Source of the DNA: Lentisphaeria bacterium | GTDB lineage: Bacteria > Verrucomicrobiota > Lentisphaeria > Victivallales > Victivallaceae | Direction: 5' to 3' | NCBI GenBank assembly: GCA_022009855.1 | Contig: CP091727.1 | Coordinates: 1,922,001-1,986,000, forward strand | DNA: 64,000 nt | Shown: piece by piece, positions 25,165 to 33,682 of the stretch | Layout: every line of letters starts with the position of its first letter | Numbering within the stretch: position 1 is the first letter of the stretch | The notes under the pieces: model-generated | Database searches by the model: none | Told to the model about the DNA's origin: nothing | What the model saw: only the letters and a program-made list of their open reading frames with translations | Program-made: the position numbers and the translations under genes

Positions 25165-25807
25165 CGACGATCTCCCGGACCTGCCGGTGAATGCATTCCG
25201 CCGGGGCGTCGGCGTTCACCACCCGGACCCGTTCCGGCTCCGCTTCGGCGATTTTGAGGAAGCCCGCCCGCACCCGGCGGTGGAAATCGAGCTTCTCCTC
25301 TTCGAAGCGGTCATGCTCTCCCCGGGTCTCTTCCCGCGCCTGCGCCCGCGCGAACCCGACTTCCGGCGGCAGGTCGAGCAGGATGGTCAGGTCCGGGATG
25401 CACTCGGCGGCGGCGAATTCGTTCAGCGTGTCGATCACCTGCGACTCCATGCCGCGTGCGCCGCCCTGGTAGGCGGTGGTCGAGTCGAAGAAACGGTCGC
25501 AGAGCACTACCTTCCCCGCCGCCAGCGCCGGGCGGATCACTTCGCGCACATGCTGGGAACGGGCCGCTTCGATCAGCAGCAGTTCGGTGGTGGGGTGGAG
25601 TTTTTCCGGTCCGGCGTGATTTTTGACCACCGCCCGGAGCCGTTCGGCCAGCGGGGTCCCGCCGGGCTCGCGGGTGAGGACACAGACGCACCCTTTTGTC
25701 TCCAGATAGTCGCGCAGAAGCCGGATCTGGGTGCTTTTCCCCGCTCCTTCCGGTCCTTCAAAGGTGATGAATCTGCCGGGATGGATATGTTTCAACCGTT
25801 TCTTCAT
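25151..25807 (-). CDS. tmk: Thymidylate kinase
   Basis: Phosphorylates dTMP to dTDP. P-loop FEGPEGAGKST at residues 16-26, LTREPGGT, the DR motif in CDRFFDSTTAYQG and a LID region with arginines (ARAQAREETRGE) are present. I use the ATG at 25807 (MKKRLKHIHPGRF), preceded by GGGA; the open frame reaches 25897 but that part is unconserved and would cover the divergent promoter region. About 218 aa, normal length. First gene of the leftward operon tmk-holB-glmM-acyltransferase-regulator. Confidence 0.94.
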   Translation of the reverse strand: MKKRLKHIHPGRFITFEGPEGAGKSTQIRLLRDYLETKGCVCVLTREPGGTPLAERLRAVVKNHAGPEKLHPTTELLLIEAARSQHVREVIRPALAAGKVVLCDRFFDSTTAYQGGARGMESQVIDTLNEFAAAECIPDLTILLDLPPEVGFARAQAREETRGEHDRFEEEKLDFHRRVRAGFLKIAEAEPERVRVVNADAPAECIHRQVREIVDAAL

Positions 25808-25848
25808 AGGAAATCCCAATTTTTTTCCATCAAAGAATGTAGCGCCAT

Positions 25849-25877
25849 TTGCCGTAAAGTTCAAATGGTGGTATATT
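25849..25877 (+). promoter_or_regulatory. Candidate promoter for the AICAR transformylase operon
   Basis: TTGCCG at 25849-25854, 17-nt spacer, TATATT at 25872-25877, about 45 nt before the ATG at 25922, in the divergent spacer between tmk and this operon. Confidence 0.5.
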
Positions 25878-25921
25878 TCAGAATGTGATTTTTTCAAACT
25901 TTAAGCAATCCGGTGTGGAAA

Positions 25922-27040
25922 ATGGCAAAAGAATTGACCCGTGATACCTATCTGTCGAAGCATGTCGGGGATTTCCCGGCGGAACTTATCATCTGCGGCC
26001 GCCGCTACGTCAAGGTGGACGACCTCCGGTACGGCACCAATCCGCATCAGGCGGCGAGCTACTACAAACCGGCGGACGCTGTCTCGGTCATCGGCGATAT
26101 GGAGATCCTCAAGAACGGCAAGAGCGGACTTTCGCAGACCAACCTCGAAGACATCTCCTACGCGCTCAACATCGTCAAATTCTTCGACACGCCGGCCTGC
26201 GCGGTGATGAAGCATGTCAACCCCTCCGGCGCGGCGGTCGGTCGCCCCGGTGAGTCGCTGCTGTCGGTCTACCTGAAGGCGCGTGACGCCGACGCCCGCG
26301 CGGCCTTCGGCAGCTCGATCGCCTTCAACCGCGAGGTCGACGCCGACACCGCCCGCGAAATCATGTCCACCTTCGTCGAATGCGTGGTCGCCCCCGGATT
26401 CGCTCCCGGCGTGCTCGACATCTTCAACGACGGCGAGACCTACAAGCTCAACCGGCACATCCGGATCATCCGCTGCGGCGATCTCTCCCGGCTGCCCCGC
26501 TTCGTCGGCGAGGCGAAGCCGGAACACAACACCATCAAGGTGCTGGGCGACGGGTCGCTGGTGGTGGCACAACCGCTGATGACTTCGCTGCGGAGCATCG
26601 ACGATCTGGTGCCCGCCGAGGCGGAGAACAAGCGGTGCGGCCATCAGGTTTCCGCCGTCGCCGCGACCGAGGAGCAGAAGCGTGATCTGCTCTTCGCCTG
26701 GTATGTCAATCTGAGTGTCCGCTCCAACGGCGTGGTGATCGTCAAGGACGGGCAGACCCTTTCGGTCGGCACCGGCGAGCAGGACCGCGTCGGCGCGATC
26801 GAGCAGGCGATTGCCAAGTTCCGTCAGAAGTACACCGGCGAGGGGACGCTTCAGAATTCGGTGATGTCCAGCGACGGCTTCTTCCCCTTCGAGGATGGCG
26901 TCGAAACGGCGGCGGCAGCCGGAGTCACCGCGATCATCGCCCCCTCCGGTTCGCTGCGTGACGCCGATGTGATCAAGCGGGCCAATGAACTCGGCGTCGC
27001 GCTTTACCACGCGCCGGAACGGATCTTTTCTCATCATTGA
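25922..27040 (+). CDS. purH: AICAR transformylase (stand-alone PurH C-terminal domain)
   Basis: Transfers a formyl group from 10-formyl-THF to AICAR, the ninth step of purine synthesis. About 372 aa. The catalytic Lys-His pair lies in MKHVNPSGAA, with RYGTNPHQAA near the N-terminus and the C-terminal SSDGFFPFEDGVETAAAAGV and GSLRDADVIKRANE. The N-terminal IMP cyclohydrolase domain of bifunctional PurH (about 200 residues) is absent: the protein starts at the transformylase domain after a promoter, and there is no open frame for more sequence. A separate cyclohydrolase is expected elsewhere. The start could also be GTG 25913. Leads a rightward operon. Confidence 0.88.
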   Translation: MAKELTRDTYLSKHVGDFPAELIICGRRYVKVDDLRYGTNPHQAASYYKPADAVSVIGDMEILKNGKSGLSQTNLEDISYALNIVKFFDTPACAVMKHVNPSGAAVGRPGESLLSVYLKARDADARAAFGSSIAFNREVDADTAREIMSTFVECVVAPGFAPGVLDIFNDGETYKLNRHIRIIRCGDLSRLPRFVGEAKPEHNTIKVLGDGSLVVAQPLMTSLRSIDDLVPAEAENKRCGHQVSAVAATEEQKRDLLFAWYVNLSVRSNGVVIVKDGQTLSVGTGEQDRVGAIEQAIAKFRQKYTGEGTLQNSVMSSDGFFPFEDGVETAAAAGVTAIIAPSGSLRDADVIKRANELGVALYHAPERIFSHH

Positions 27041-27074
27041 TTTCCCATAAAAAGACAGAAAAGGAGATTTCCTC

Positions 27075-27764
27075 ATGCCGGATCAGAAAGAGAAAAACCG
27101 CAAGCTCAACGCTGAACTTTCCCGCGCCCTGATGAACGATGTCGAACGGCTTGAACTCAGCTTCGCCACCTACTGGCGTCAGATTGCCGCCGTCGCCGTC
27201 GTTGCCGCAATTGTGGTGGCGCTGGTGTTCTGGGGATTCAGTCGCTCCCGCCGGTCGGCGCGCGAGGCGGCGTTCGCTCTCGCCGATGCTTCGACGGTGG
27301 CGGAATTGACGAAGGCGCTCGACAAATACGGCGACAATCCGGGTGCGGCGGCGGCCCGTTTCCGTCTCGCAAAACTGCGGATCGACGCGAAGGAGTATGC
27401 TGCGGCGCTCGAGGATCTGCGCATCCTGATTGCCTCCGCTCCGGCGGAGCCGCTCCTGGGCAATGCCCGTCTCGCCGAAGCCTATTTGCTGGAGGTGATG
27501 GGCAAGACGGAGGAGGCCGCCAGACTCTTTGCCGAACTCGGCAGTTCGATGGAGCTGGCATCCAACCTCCGCGCCGAAGCCAACGTCAACGCGGGACGTC
27601 TGTTCATTCAGCTCAAAAAGTTCGACGATGCCGCCTCCGCCCTCAACCGGGCGGTGAATCCGGACCGGCAGAGTGCCGCCGCCTGGTGCAGCATGGCGCA
27701 TTCGCTGCTGGTGGCGCTGGAGAATGGGGATTTTGGTCCCTACAAACCGGCGGCGAAGCTTTGA
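27075..27764 (+). CDS. Membrane-anchored TPR-like protein
   Basis: 229 aa. A short basic N-terminus is followed by one transmembrane helix (IAAVAVVAAIVVALVFWGF, about residues 37-55), then helical repeats rich in Ala/Leu with TPR spacing (YAAALEDLRILIASAP, TEEAARLFAELG, FDDAASALNRAV). This resembles YfgM/CcmH-type periplasmic TPR anchors involved in envelope protein complexes; the precise function is unknown. AAGGAG about 7 nt before the ATG. Cotranscribed after the AICAR transformylase (34-nt gap) and 10 nt before the SpoU gene. Confidence 0.8.
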   Translation: MPDQKEKNRKLNAELSRALMNDVERLELSFATYWRQIAAVAVVAAIVVALVFWGFSRSRRSAREAAFALADASTVAELTKALDKYGDNPGAAAARFRLAKLRIDAKEYAAALEDLRILIASAPAEPLLGNARLAEAYLLEVMGKTEEAARLFAELGSSMELASNLRAEANVNAGRLFIQLKKFDDAASALNRAVNPDRQSAAAWCSMAHSLLVALENGDFGPYKPAAKL

Positions 27765-27774
27765 ACGATTCCTT

Positions 27775-28557
27775 ATGGAGCTGACCCGGAAAAACGAATC
27801 ACTGCTGCGTTCGCTCCGCACCCGCCACGGCCGCCGGAAGTCCGGCTGCTGTCTCTGCGAAGGGGTGCGGGCGACGGGGGAGCTTTTTTCTGCGTCGTCC
27901 CGAACTGGTCCGCTTCACCGTGGCGACCGAGCGCGGTGCGGCTGCGATGGGGAACATTCCGGGGAACTCTGCATCGTCGGCGAGGAGAAGTTTGAGGAGT
28001 TTTCGGCGACGGTCAATTCGCAGGGGGTGCTCGCGGTCGCTTCGGTACCGCCTGAACCGGGTGACGACCGGCCGCCGCGGGATCCTTTTCTGCTCGCGCT
28101 CGACCGGCTTGGCGATCCCGGCAATTTCGGTACCATCTGTCGCACGCTGCGTTCGACCGGGCTTTCGGAGCTGTGGTATACCCGCGGTTCGGTCGATCCC
28201 TATGGCGACAAGGCGGTGCGTTCGGCGCTCGGCGCCCAGTTTGCGCTGTCGCTGCGCAGCTTCGAAAATCTCGAGGCGCTTCGGGAACGGGCTGTGTATT
28301 TCGGTTATCCGAAGGTCTACCTGACCGATCCGCATGCCGGAGAGGACTGTTTCCGCTGTTCCGGGCTCTTCGACCGCTCGGTCGTGGTGATCGGCGCGGA
28401 GGCCGACGGCGTTTCGGCGCTCAACGGGGCCGCGCGTGTCACCATCCCGATGCCGGGCAACTACGAGTCGCTCAATGCCGCACAGGCGGCCACGGTGTTT
28501 CTGTTTGAATATGTCCGGCGCATCACCGCTCCGGCCGCCGGGGGAGGCTCCTTATGA
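27775..28557 (+). CDS. SpoU/TrmH-family RNA 2'-O-methyltransferase (two compensating frame errors)
   Basis: AdoMet-dependent RNA ribose methyltransferase of the SPOUT class. The three motifs are present: NFGTICRTLRSTG, VVVIGAEADGVS and the knot IPMPGNYESLNAAQAATVF. About 260 aa. Residues 40-62 read as nonsense because of one extra T near 27893 and one missing G near 27962; repair gives LFLRRPELVRFTVATERGA...NIPGELCIVGEEK, a proper substrate-binding N-terminal domain. The ATG at 27775 has no strong ribosome-binding site. The stop overlaps the next ATG (ATGA). Confidence 0.87.
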   Translation: MELTRKNESLLRSLRTRHGRRKSGCCLCEGVRATGELFSASSRTGPLHRGDRARCGCDGEHSGELCIVGEEKFEEFSATVNSQGVLAVASVPPEPGDDRPPRDPFLLALDRLGDPGNFGTICRTLRSTGLSELWYTRGSVDPYGDKAVRSALGAQFALSLRSFENLEALRERAVYFGYPKVYLTDPHAGEDCFRCSGLFDRSVVVIGAEADGVSALNGAARVTIPMPGNYESLNAAQAATVFLFEYVRRITAPAAGGGSL

Positions 28558-29730
28558 ATCTCTGGTACCTGATCGATCTTTTCGCATTTCTCGGCGGCGC
28601 GGTCGCCACGTTGCTCATCACGCCGTTCTTTCAGTGGATCGCTGTGAAAACCGATTTTCTGGACCGGCCGCAGGCAAACCACAAGGGGCATTGCCGCCCC
28701 ACGCCCCTGCTCGGCGGTGCGGCGATGTTCACCGGCTGGATCCTCTGTATCGGCGGCGGCCTCCTGCTGGCACGCTGGGAGAGGATTCCCTTCTTCGCTG
28801 AAGTGATCTCCGACTATCTCGACGGAATCAGCTACGCCGCTCCGCAGCTTGGATTTATCGTCCTCGGGGCGTTCCTCTCGGTGATTCTCGGTCTGATCGA
28901 CGACAAATGGGCAATGTCGGCGGCGGTGAAGTTCGGTGGGCAGTTTCTGATCGCGCTGCTCGCGGCGACGCTCGGCGGCGTCCGGGTCAACATCTTCCTG
29001 GACAACGCTTTTTTGACCACCGCCGTTTCGATCTTCTGGATCATGCTCCTGATGAATTCGATCAACTTCTTCGACAATATGGATGGCCTCGCCGTCGGTA
29101 CCATCGCCATCGCGATGGGATTCTTCACCGTCATTGCGGCGCTGAATCAGCAGTTCTTCATCGCGGCCTTCTCGGCGCTGACCTGCGGTGTCTGCTGCGG
29201 CTTCTGGTTCTACAACTTCAATCCGGCGGTGATCTTCATGGGGGATTCCGGGAGCCATTTCCTCGGATACATGGCGGCGGTGATCTCCGCGGGAGTGACC
29301 TATTTCGGGATCGACTTCTCGCTGTCGCGTTTTCCGATTCTGATGCCGCTGTTCATTCTGGCGCTGCCGCTGTTCGACACTGCGATGGTGGTGTTGATCC
29401 GCACCAGAAACCGGAAACCGTTCTGGATCGGCGACCACAACCACATCTCGCACCGGTTTGTCCGCATGGGGCTGAGCCGCAAGCAGGCGGTGATGCTGGT
29501 CCACCTGATGGCGCTGACCATCGGGCTGGGAATTCTGCCGGTCTTCTGGGGGGGATTTCCGCACGGCGGCGATTCTCGTGGTGCAGGCGCTGCTGCTGCT
29601 CGGCATCATCACCATTCTTCAGTTCACGCTCGGCAACCGGCAGGAGACGAGGGAGACTCCCGTGACTCCGGCCGGCGACGGCAACGAGACGAAGCCGCAG
29701 ACGGCGCGGCGCTTCCCGCCGAATTGTTAA
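28554..29730 (+). CDS. Polyprenyl-phosphate sugar-1-phosphate transferase (MraY/WecA family; frame break near 29551)
   Basis: Integral membrane enzyme moving a sugar-1-phosphate from a UDP-sugar to undecaprenyl phosphate. About ten transmembrane segments. Family motifs: HKGHCRPTPLLGG, LGLIDDKW, NSINFFDNMDGLAVG, FMGDSGSHFLGY and DHNHISHRFVRMG, the last more like WecA/TagO than MraY. The C-terminus is scrambled by one extra G in a seven-G run near 29551; repair gives AAILVVQALLLLGIITILQF, a final membrane helix, then a polar tail stopping at 29730. Repaired length 391 aa. Likely initiates O-antigen or another envelope glycan. Fourth gene of the operon from 25.9 kb. Confidence 0.87.
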
Positions 29731-29880
29731 TTCTCCGTTAAGAGAGTTGTTTCCCCCTTTATTTTCCGTCGTAAAAGCATTATATTGTAGTATCGGATTT
29801 TTTATGGGAGGGAGGTCTCTTTTGACTTTCAACCTTTCTCGAAGAGGTGAAGTCCGGTGAAAAACAAAAGGAAATGAATC

Positions 29881-30763
29881 ATGAGTGGATGCGGATTCTT
29901 ATCGATGCCCATGGCGATGCTGATTCTGTTGCTGGCCGCGCTGGCGGGTGGCTACTGGCTGGGCCGTCGTCCGCGCAGGGAGGGAGATCAAACCGTATCC
30001 GGTGGCAGTCCGGAAGAGGAATCAGAGGCCGCTTCGCCGGCGACGGCGGTTGCTTCCGATCCGGCTGGAATCGCACCGGTGAGTTCGAATCTCTATGACT
30101 TTGAAACGCTCTCCTCGCTGTCGGTTGCCGGCTGCTGGCAGCTGAAACTCGAGTGCAACGCGCCGGAGAACTACTGCCGGGTGACGGCGGAGAGCTCCCC
30201 TCTGGAAGGAGATCAAGGTGGAGATGCTTCCGGCCGGACTGGCGATCCGCTACGCTGGAAAGCGCCGTCCGACGCTGCCGATGACGATCGAGATCCGTAC
30301 CAAGGGGCAGCCGTCGCAACTGAAAGGGCGGGGCGGCAACACGATGACGGTTGAGCATGTACATGGCAATCAATTCTCCTGCAAGGTTTCCGACGGCGGC
30401 CGGCTGCTGCTCCCGGAGGCGGAACTGGATGAATTCAAACTCAAGTTGAGCGGCTCAGCCCGTGCCGAAATCGGCGGCGAGTTCACCCGGGCGGATCTGG
30501 ATGTTTCCGGTTCGAGTACGGCGAAGTGTTCCGGCAAGGTGCGCCGGGTTGAGGCCGCGGTCAGCGGCGCCTCCCGGCTGGAGCTGGCTTCGGCGGAGCG
30601 GGCGGATCTGGAGATCTCCGGCGCCAGCCGTGTGAAGCTCGACGTCTCCGAGCGGCTTGAAGGGGATGTCTCAGGCGCTTCGACGTTGCACTACTCCGGT
30701 GCGGTGAAAAAGCCTGCGCTGCGGGTTTCCGGCTCCTCCCGTGCCGAGCGCGAAGAGAAATAA
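29881..30763 (+). CDS. DUF2807 head-GIN domain protein (frame break near 30197)
   Basis: Membrane-anchored protein with a repetitive beta-solenoid. Residues 8-30 are hydrophobic, then a low-complexity Glu/Ala/Ser linker, then the DUF2807 'head GIN' domain with repeats of the type DVSGSSTAK, AVSGASRLE, EISGASRVK and DVSGASTLH, each about 20 residues. The frame breaks near 30197 by one extra G (CTGGAAGG for CTGAAGG, the same context as in rplL); repair gives LKEIKVEMLPAGLAIRYAG and about 293 aa. AAGGAA precedes the ATG. Function unknown; such proteins are common in Bacteroidota and PVC bacteria. Confidence 0.78.
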
Positions 30764-30781
30764 TCTTTACCGTTTTTCCTG

Positions 30782-30820
30782 CCGCCTCTTCCGGTATTTC
30801 GGAATGGGGCGGTTTTGTTT
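30782..30820 (+). terminator. Terminator after the DUF2807 gene
   Basis: CCGCC..TTCCG (30782-30793) pairs with CGGAA..GGCGG (30800-30812) across a small internal loop, followed by TTTTGTTTT. Placed 19 nt after the stop. Confidence 0.7.
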
Positions 30821-30830
30821 TCCGGCTTCC

Positions 30831-31535
30831 GTGCGCGGTCGAGAGGAAGGCGGAATGCGGAACTTCCGCGCGGTTTTGTTGCTCGAGGGAGCCGGAAGGC
30901 CGGTCTCCTCCAGACCTCTTCGGATGGGCGAGGACGGTACCGTGGCGGGAAATTCTGACTTCTGTAGTGCGTAGTCGGTATGGAGGCTGCAGGGTGATCT
31001 TCTGTGAGAAAATGTTGCTCGAGGGAGCCGGAGGGCCGGTCTCCCTCTGGACCTCTTCGGATGGGCGAGGACGGTACCGTGGCGGGAAATTCCGACTTCT
31101 GTAGTGCGTAGTCGGTATGGAGGCTGCAGGGTGATCTTCTGTGAGAAAATGTTGCTCGAGGGAGCCCGAGGGCCGGTCTCCCTCCAGACCTCTTCGGATG
31201 GGCGAGGTCAATACCGTGGCGGGAATTTCTGACTTCTGTAGTGCGTAGTCGGTATGGAGGCTGCAGGGTGATCTTCTGTGAGAAAATGTTGCTCGAGGGA
31301 GCCGGAGGGCCGGTCTCCCTCCGGACCTCTTCGCCCGTGAGAAGTCTGAGCCGGGTTGATACTGATCCGCACGCGGCCCTGCGGGGCCTTACTTGTCGGG
31401 CTCCGCCCGCCAACTCCTCAATCGCCGGAGCGGCTCCGCTCGACTCCGTTCGACTGCGTCGCAATCGCTCCTTGCTGCTTTGCGTTTCGCAAAGCAGTTC
31501 TCTCACATGCGCTCGCGGCGCTGACCGCGCTTAAA
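30831..31535. repeat. Dispersed GC-rich repeat, copy A
   Basis: A non-coding-looking block sharing long near-identity with 38137-38435. The common order is GTGCGCGGTCG, then ACTTCCGCGCGG, then a TCGAGGGAGC module ending in CTCGCCCGTGAGAAG, then about 200 nt from TTGATACTGATCCGCACGCG to CACATGCGCTCGCGGCGCTG. It contains strong hairpins such as CTGCTTTGCG/CGCAAAGCAG near 31476-31497. Copy A is longer because its 137-bp module is tandemly amplified. Reverse-strand ORFs through both copies are repeat-derived and not credible genes. The repeat lies between the housekeeping region and the enzyme cassettes and ends next to the stop of the DUF4832 gene. Confidence 0.85.
30879..31332. repeat. Tandem array of a ~137-bp unit, about 3.3 copies
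   Basis: Units begin with TTGCTCGAGGGAGC at 30879, 31015, 31152 and 31289 (periods 136, 137, 137). The first three are nearly identical with scattered substitutions; the fourth is cut after about 40 nt and runs into the shared repeat. It sits inside copy A of the dispersed repeat; copy B has one unit only. Confidence 0.85.
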
Positions 31536-32883
31536 GCCCGCGAGAAACAATGATTTCTCCAACCGGATAACGACGTTCTCCAAACTGCCGGCCAAGCGGA
31601 AGTTCTAACGTCGGAGTACCGATCCGATCACCGATGGAGAGCAAAACACGGTATTTCCCGGGCTTGAGAGCGGCAATACCAGCGGAAAAGCGGCAACTTC
31701 CTTCAACGGTCAATCTCCGTGCTTCACCTTGTAACTTTACCTCAAGATCACGAACATTGAATCCTTCGTAAACCGAAGTTGCAGCAATGCCGTCGTTATC
31801 ATTGATCAGACTTAACGCAATATACCCGCCCGGATAGCATGGAGCCACTCCCTCGTTGGAAAGCGTCAGACAGAACGGCAGCTCTTCTCCCGGAATACAG
31901 GCATCGGGCAATTCCAGTTTATGCGGTACAATCCGGTAACCCAGCCGCCGATTCACCTGCCGTACCAGAGGAGCTTCCCGCTGCCAGAAATCATCCGGCC
32001 AATGGTGGATGGAAAGGTAACTTGCATGATACTCTTCCACCGCCCGTAAAATACACTCCGAACTCCATCCCCTGCAATTCGGCGCGTTATAGTGACCAAA
32101 CTCAAGAATCACCGGCAGTGTCGGCCAGAAACGTTGCGCCAGTCCGGCATGATAATAACAATTCGGTTCAGGTTCCACTGCGATCGAATCATCGCGCAGC
32201 GTTATGCCTTTTCGCAGACATTCGTCCATCAGAGGGAATGACATGCCGGAAGTTCGCCAGCCGATTGCATCGTCATTAATCACCTTGAGCGTATCTGGAA
32301 AGTACTTTTCATGCAATGCAATATGGATGCGGCACAGACGTTCCACTTCGGCCTGCGGCAACTTCTGAGTTTGCCCGGTATGACACTCTCCCCAGGTGCC
32401 GAAGGTACCAATGTCGATGAAGTCGAGTGCAGGATGGCCGTTATAACGTCGTCCCGCTTCCGCCAGGAACAGTTCAAGCTTTTCCAGATAAACCGGATCA
32501 TCATAAATCGGATCGAAACATTGCAGTCCTTCTTGATTGATAAAGGGATAGGATCTGGCTCCCGCATCGAATACCCATTCAGGCGTGGCATAGGCAAAAC
32601 GGGTTTCCGCCGTAGTCAACCGCAAAGCAAACCTTTTTCTCGCAGCAATCCAGCGCTGTGCAGGCGTATCGAGAAGCGACCAGTCAAATCGCCCCTCCTC
32701 CGGCTCAAGCAGACTCCACGGCAGACGCAGATAAACACAACTTTCTCCTTCGAAATATTCAATCACATCTTCCGCGGCGAGTCGAGCCCCGTACTGATGA
32801 AGGCTATTGGAATAGTAATGCAACGTCCATCCACTCATTGGATTACGCAATGTACAACCGTTGTCTTTAAATAAGGCCTTCAT
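31531..32883 (-). CDS. DUF4832 glycoside-hydrolase-like protein
   Basis: 450 aa, intact. The N-terminal 300 residues look like a TIM barrel of the beta-galactosidase/clan-A kind: NPMSGWTLHYY at the start, LRLPWSLLEPEEGRFDW, then DIGTFGTWGECH, where the glutamate could be catalytic. The C-terminal ~130 residues form a beta-sandwich with the DUF4832 pattern (YRIVPHKLELPDACIPGEEL, LTLSNEGVAPCYPGGYI). No signal peptide is seen, so it may act in the cytoplasm on imported oligosaccharides. It is 12 nt after a prepilin-like gene on the same strand. Exact substrate unknown. The stop codon touches the end of repeat copy A. Confidence 0.75.
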   Translation of the reverse strand: MKALFKDNGCTLRNPMSGWTLHYYSNSLHQYGARLAAEDVIEYFEGESCVYLRLPWSLLEPEEGRFDWSLLDTPAQRWIAARKRFALRLTTAETRFAYATPEWVFDAGARSYPFINQEGLQCFDPIYDDPVYLEKLELFLAEAGRRYNGHPALDFIDIGTFGTWGECHTGQTQKLPQAEVERLCRIHIALHEKYFPDTLKVINDDAIGWRTSGMSFPLMDECLRKGITLRDDSIAVEPEPNCYYHAGLAQRFWPTLPVILEFGHYNAPNCRGWSSECILRAVEEYHASYLSIHHWPDDFWQREAPLVRQVNRRLGYRIVPHKLELPDACIPGEELPFCLTLSNEGVAPCYPGGYIALSLINDNDGIAATSVYEGFNVRDLEVKLQGEARRLTVEGSCRFSAGIAALKPGKYRVLLSIGDRIGTPTLELPLGRQFGERRYPVGEIIVSRGL

Positions 32884-32895
32884 GGTTTCTCCTCC

Positions 32896-33659
32896 TCACA
32901 AGATCCACGGCCAGGGCGGTGTAATATCTGTTGTGATCAATTCGCCGCCTTGAGTGAGAAATTCGAAATACCACTTTGCAATCAGCTCCTGCCGGGGAAT
33001 ATTCTCCGCATGACCGTCGCCGAATGCCAGCCGGCCGGAGTTGCCGTGGTCAATGGACAATGCACCGCGGCCAACGGAGCTCGGCAATGTCTTACGTGGG
33101 AAATAAAGCGGATAGCCCAACCCCCGGTAGGACGACGAATTCAGATTACGGTTTTCGCCAAAGAGATGAGTCTGAGACGGTTTTCGCATCTTATTCCAAT
33201 ATAATACCCCGGTGAGGGCTCCCCGATGGATTCCTTTCCGAAAAATATCCCGAGCGTCGGACTGCTGCTTGAGGTATTATATTGATAATACCAGTCTCCT
33301 GAGGAGAAATGCATCATTCCATAAGCCCCGTCTTCCCCGTCAACCGGAGGATTCAGATCGGAACAGCGCAGCACATTCAGCGATAGATATTTCCCATCGA
33401 GCAGAACTTTGTTCCATCTGTATTTCTCATTTGAGCAGAGAAATCCGCGGTTTTCTTCCGTATATGATATGGCTGCCAGAACGACCTGTTTCAGATTGGA
33501 ATTACAGCGAGTCGCATTTGCCAGCATTCTCGCCTTGTTTAACGCCGGCAGAAGCATACTGGCCAGAATCATGATGATTGCCATGGTGATGAGAAGCTCT
33601 ATCAACGTGAATGTAATGAAATCCAGGCTGTTGTTCTTCTGAATAACATTTTGTCTCAT
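32896..33659 (-). CDS. Prepilin-like H-X9-DG protein 1 (frame break near 33193)
   Basis: Type II-secretion/type IV-pilin-like protein. AAGGAG lies 8 nt before the ATG at 33659. The N-terminal motif FTLIELLITMAIIMILASML is a prepilin hydrophobic helix with the conserved Glu5; the residue before Phe is Thr, not the usual Gly. Near the C-terminus His-x9-Asp-Gly occurs as DHGNSGRLAFGDGHAE, the signature of the H-X9-DG prepilin-associated domain. One missing A near 33193 splits the frame; repair gives YYIGNKMRKPSQTHLFGEN and about 254 aa. It sits between two glycoside hydrolase genes with gaps of 23 and 12 nt. Confidence 0.85.
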
Positions 33660-33682
33660 GATTATTCTTCTCCTTTTTCGAG

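Noticed and set aside
30561..31506. Minus-strand ORFs through repeat copy A (and 38118-38624 in copy B)
   Set aside because: They follow the tandem and dispersed repeats, repeat the same peptide blocks, and lack ribosome-binding sites; they are by-products of repeat sequence.
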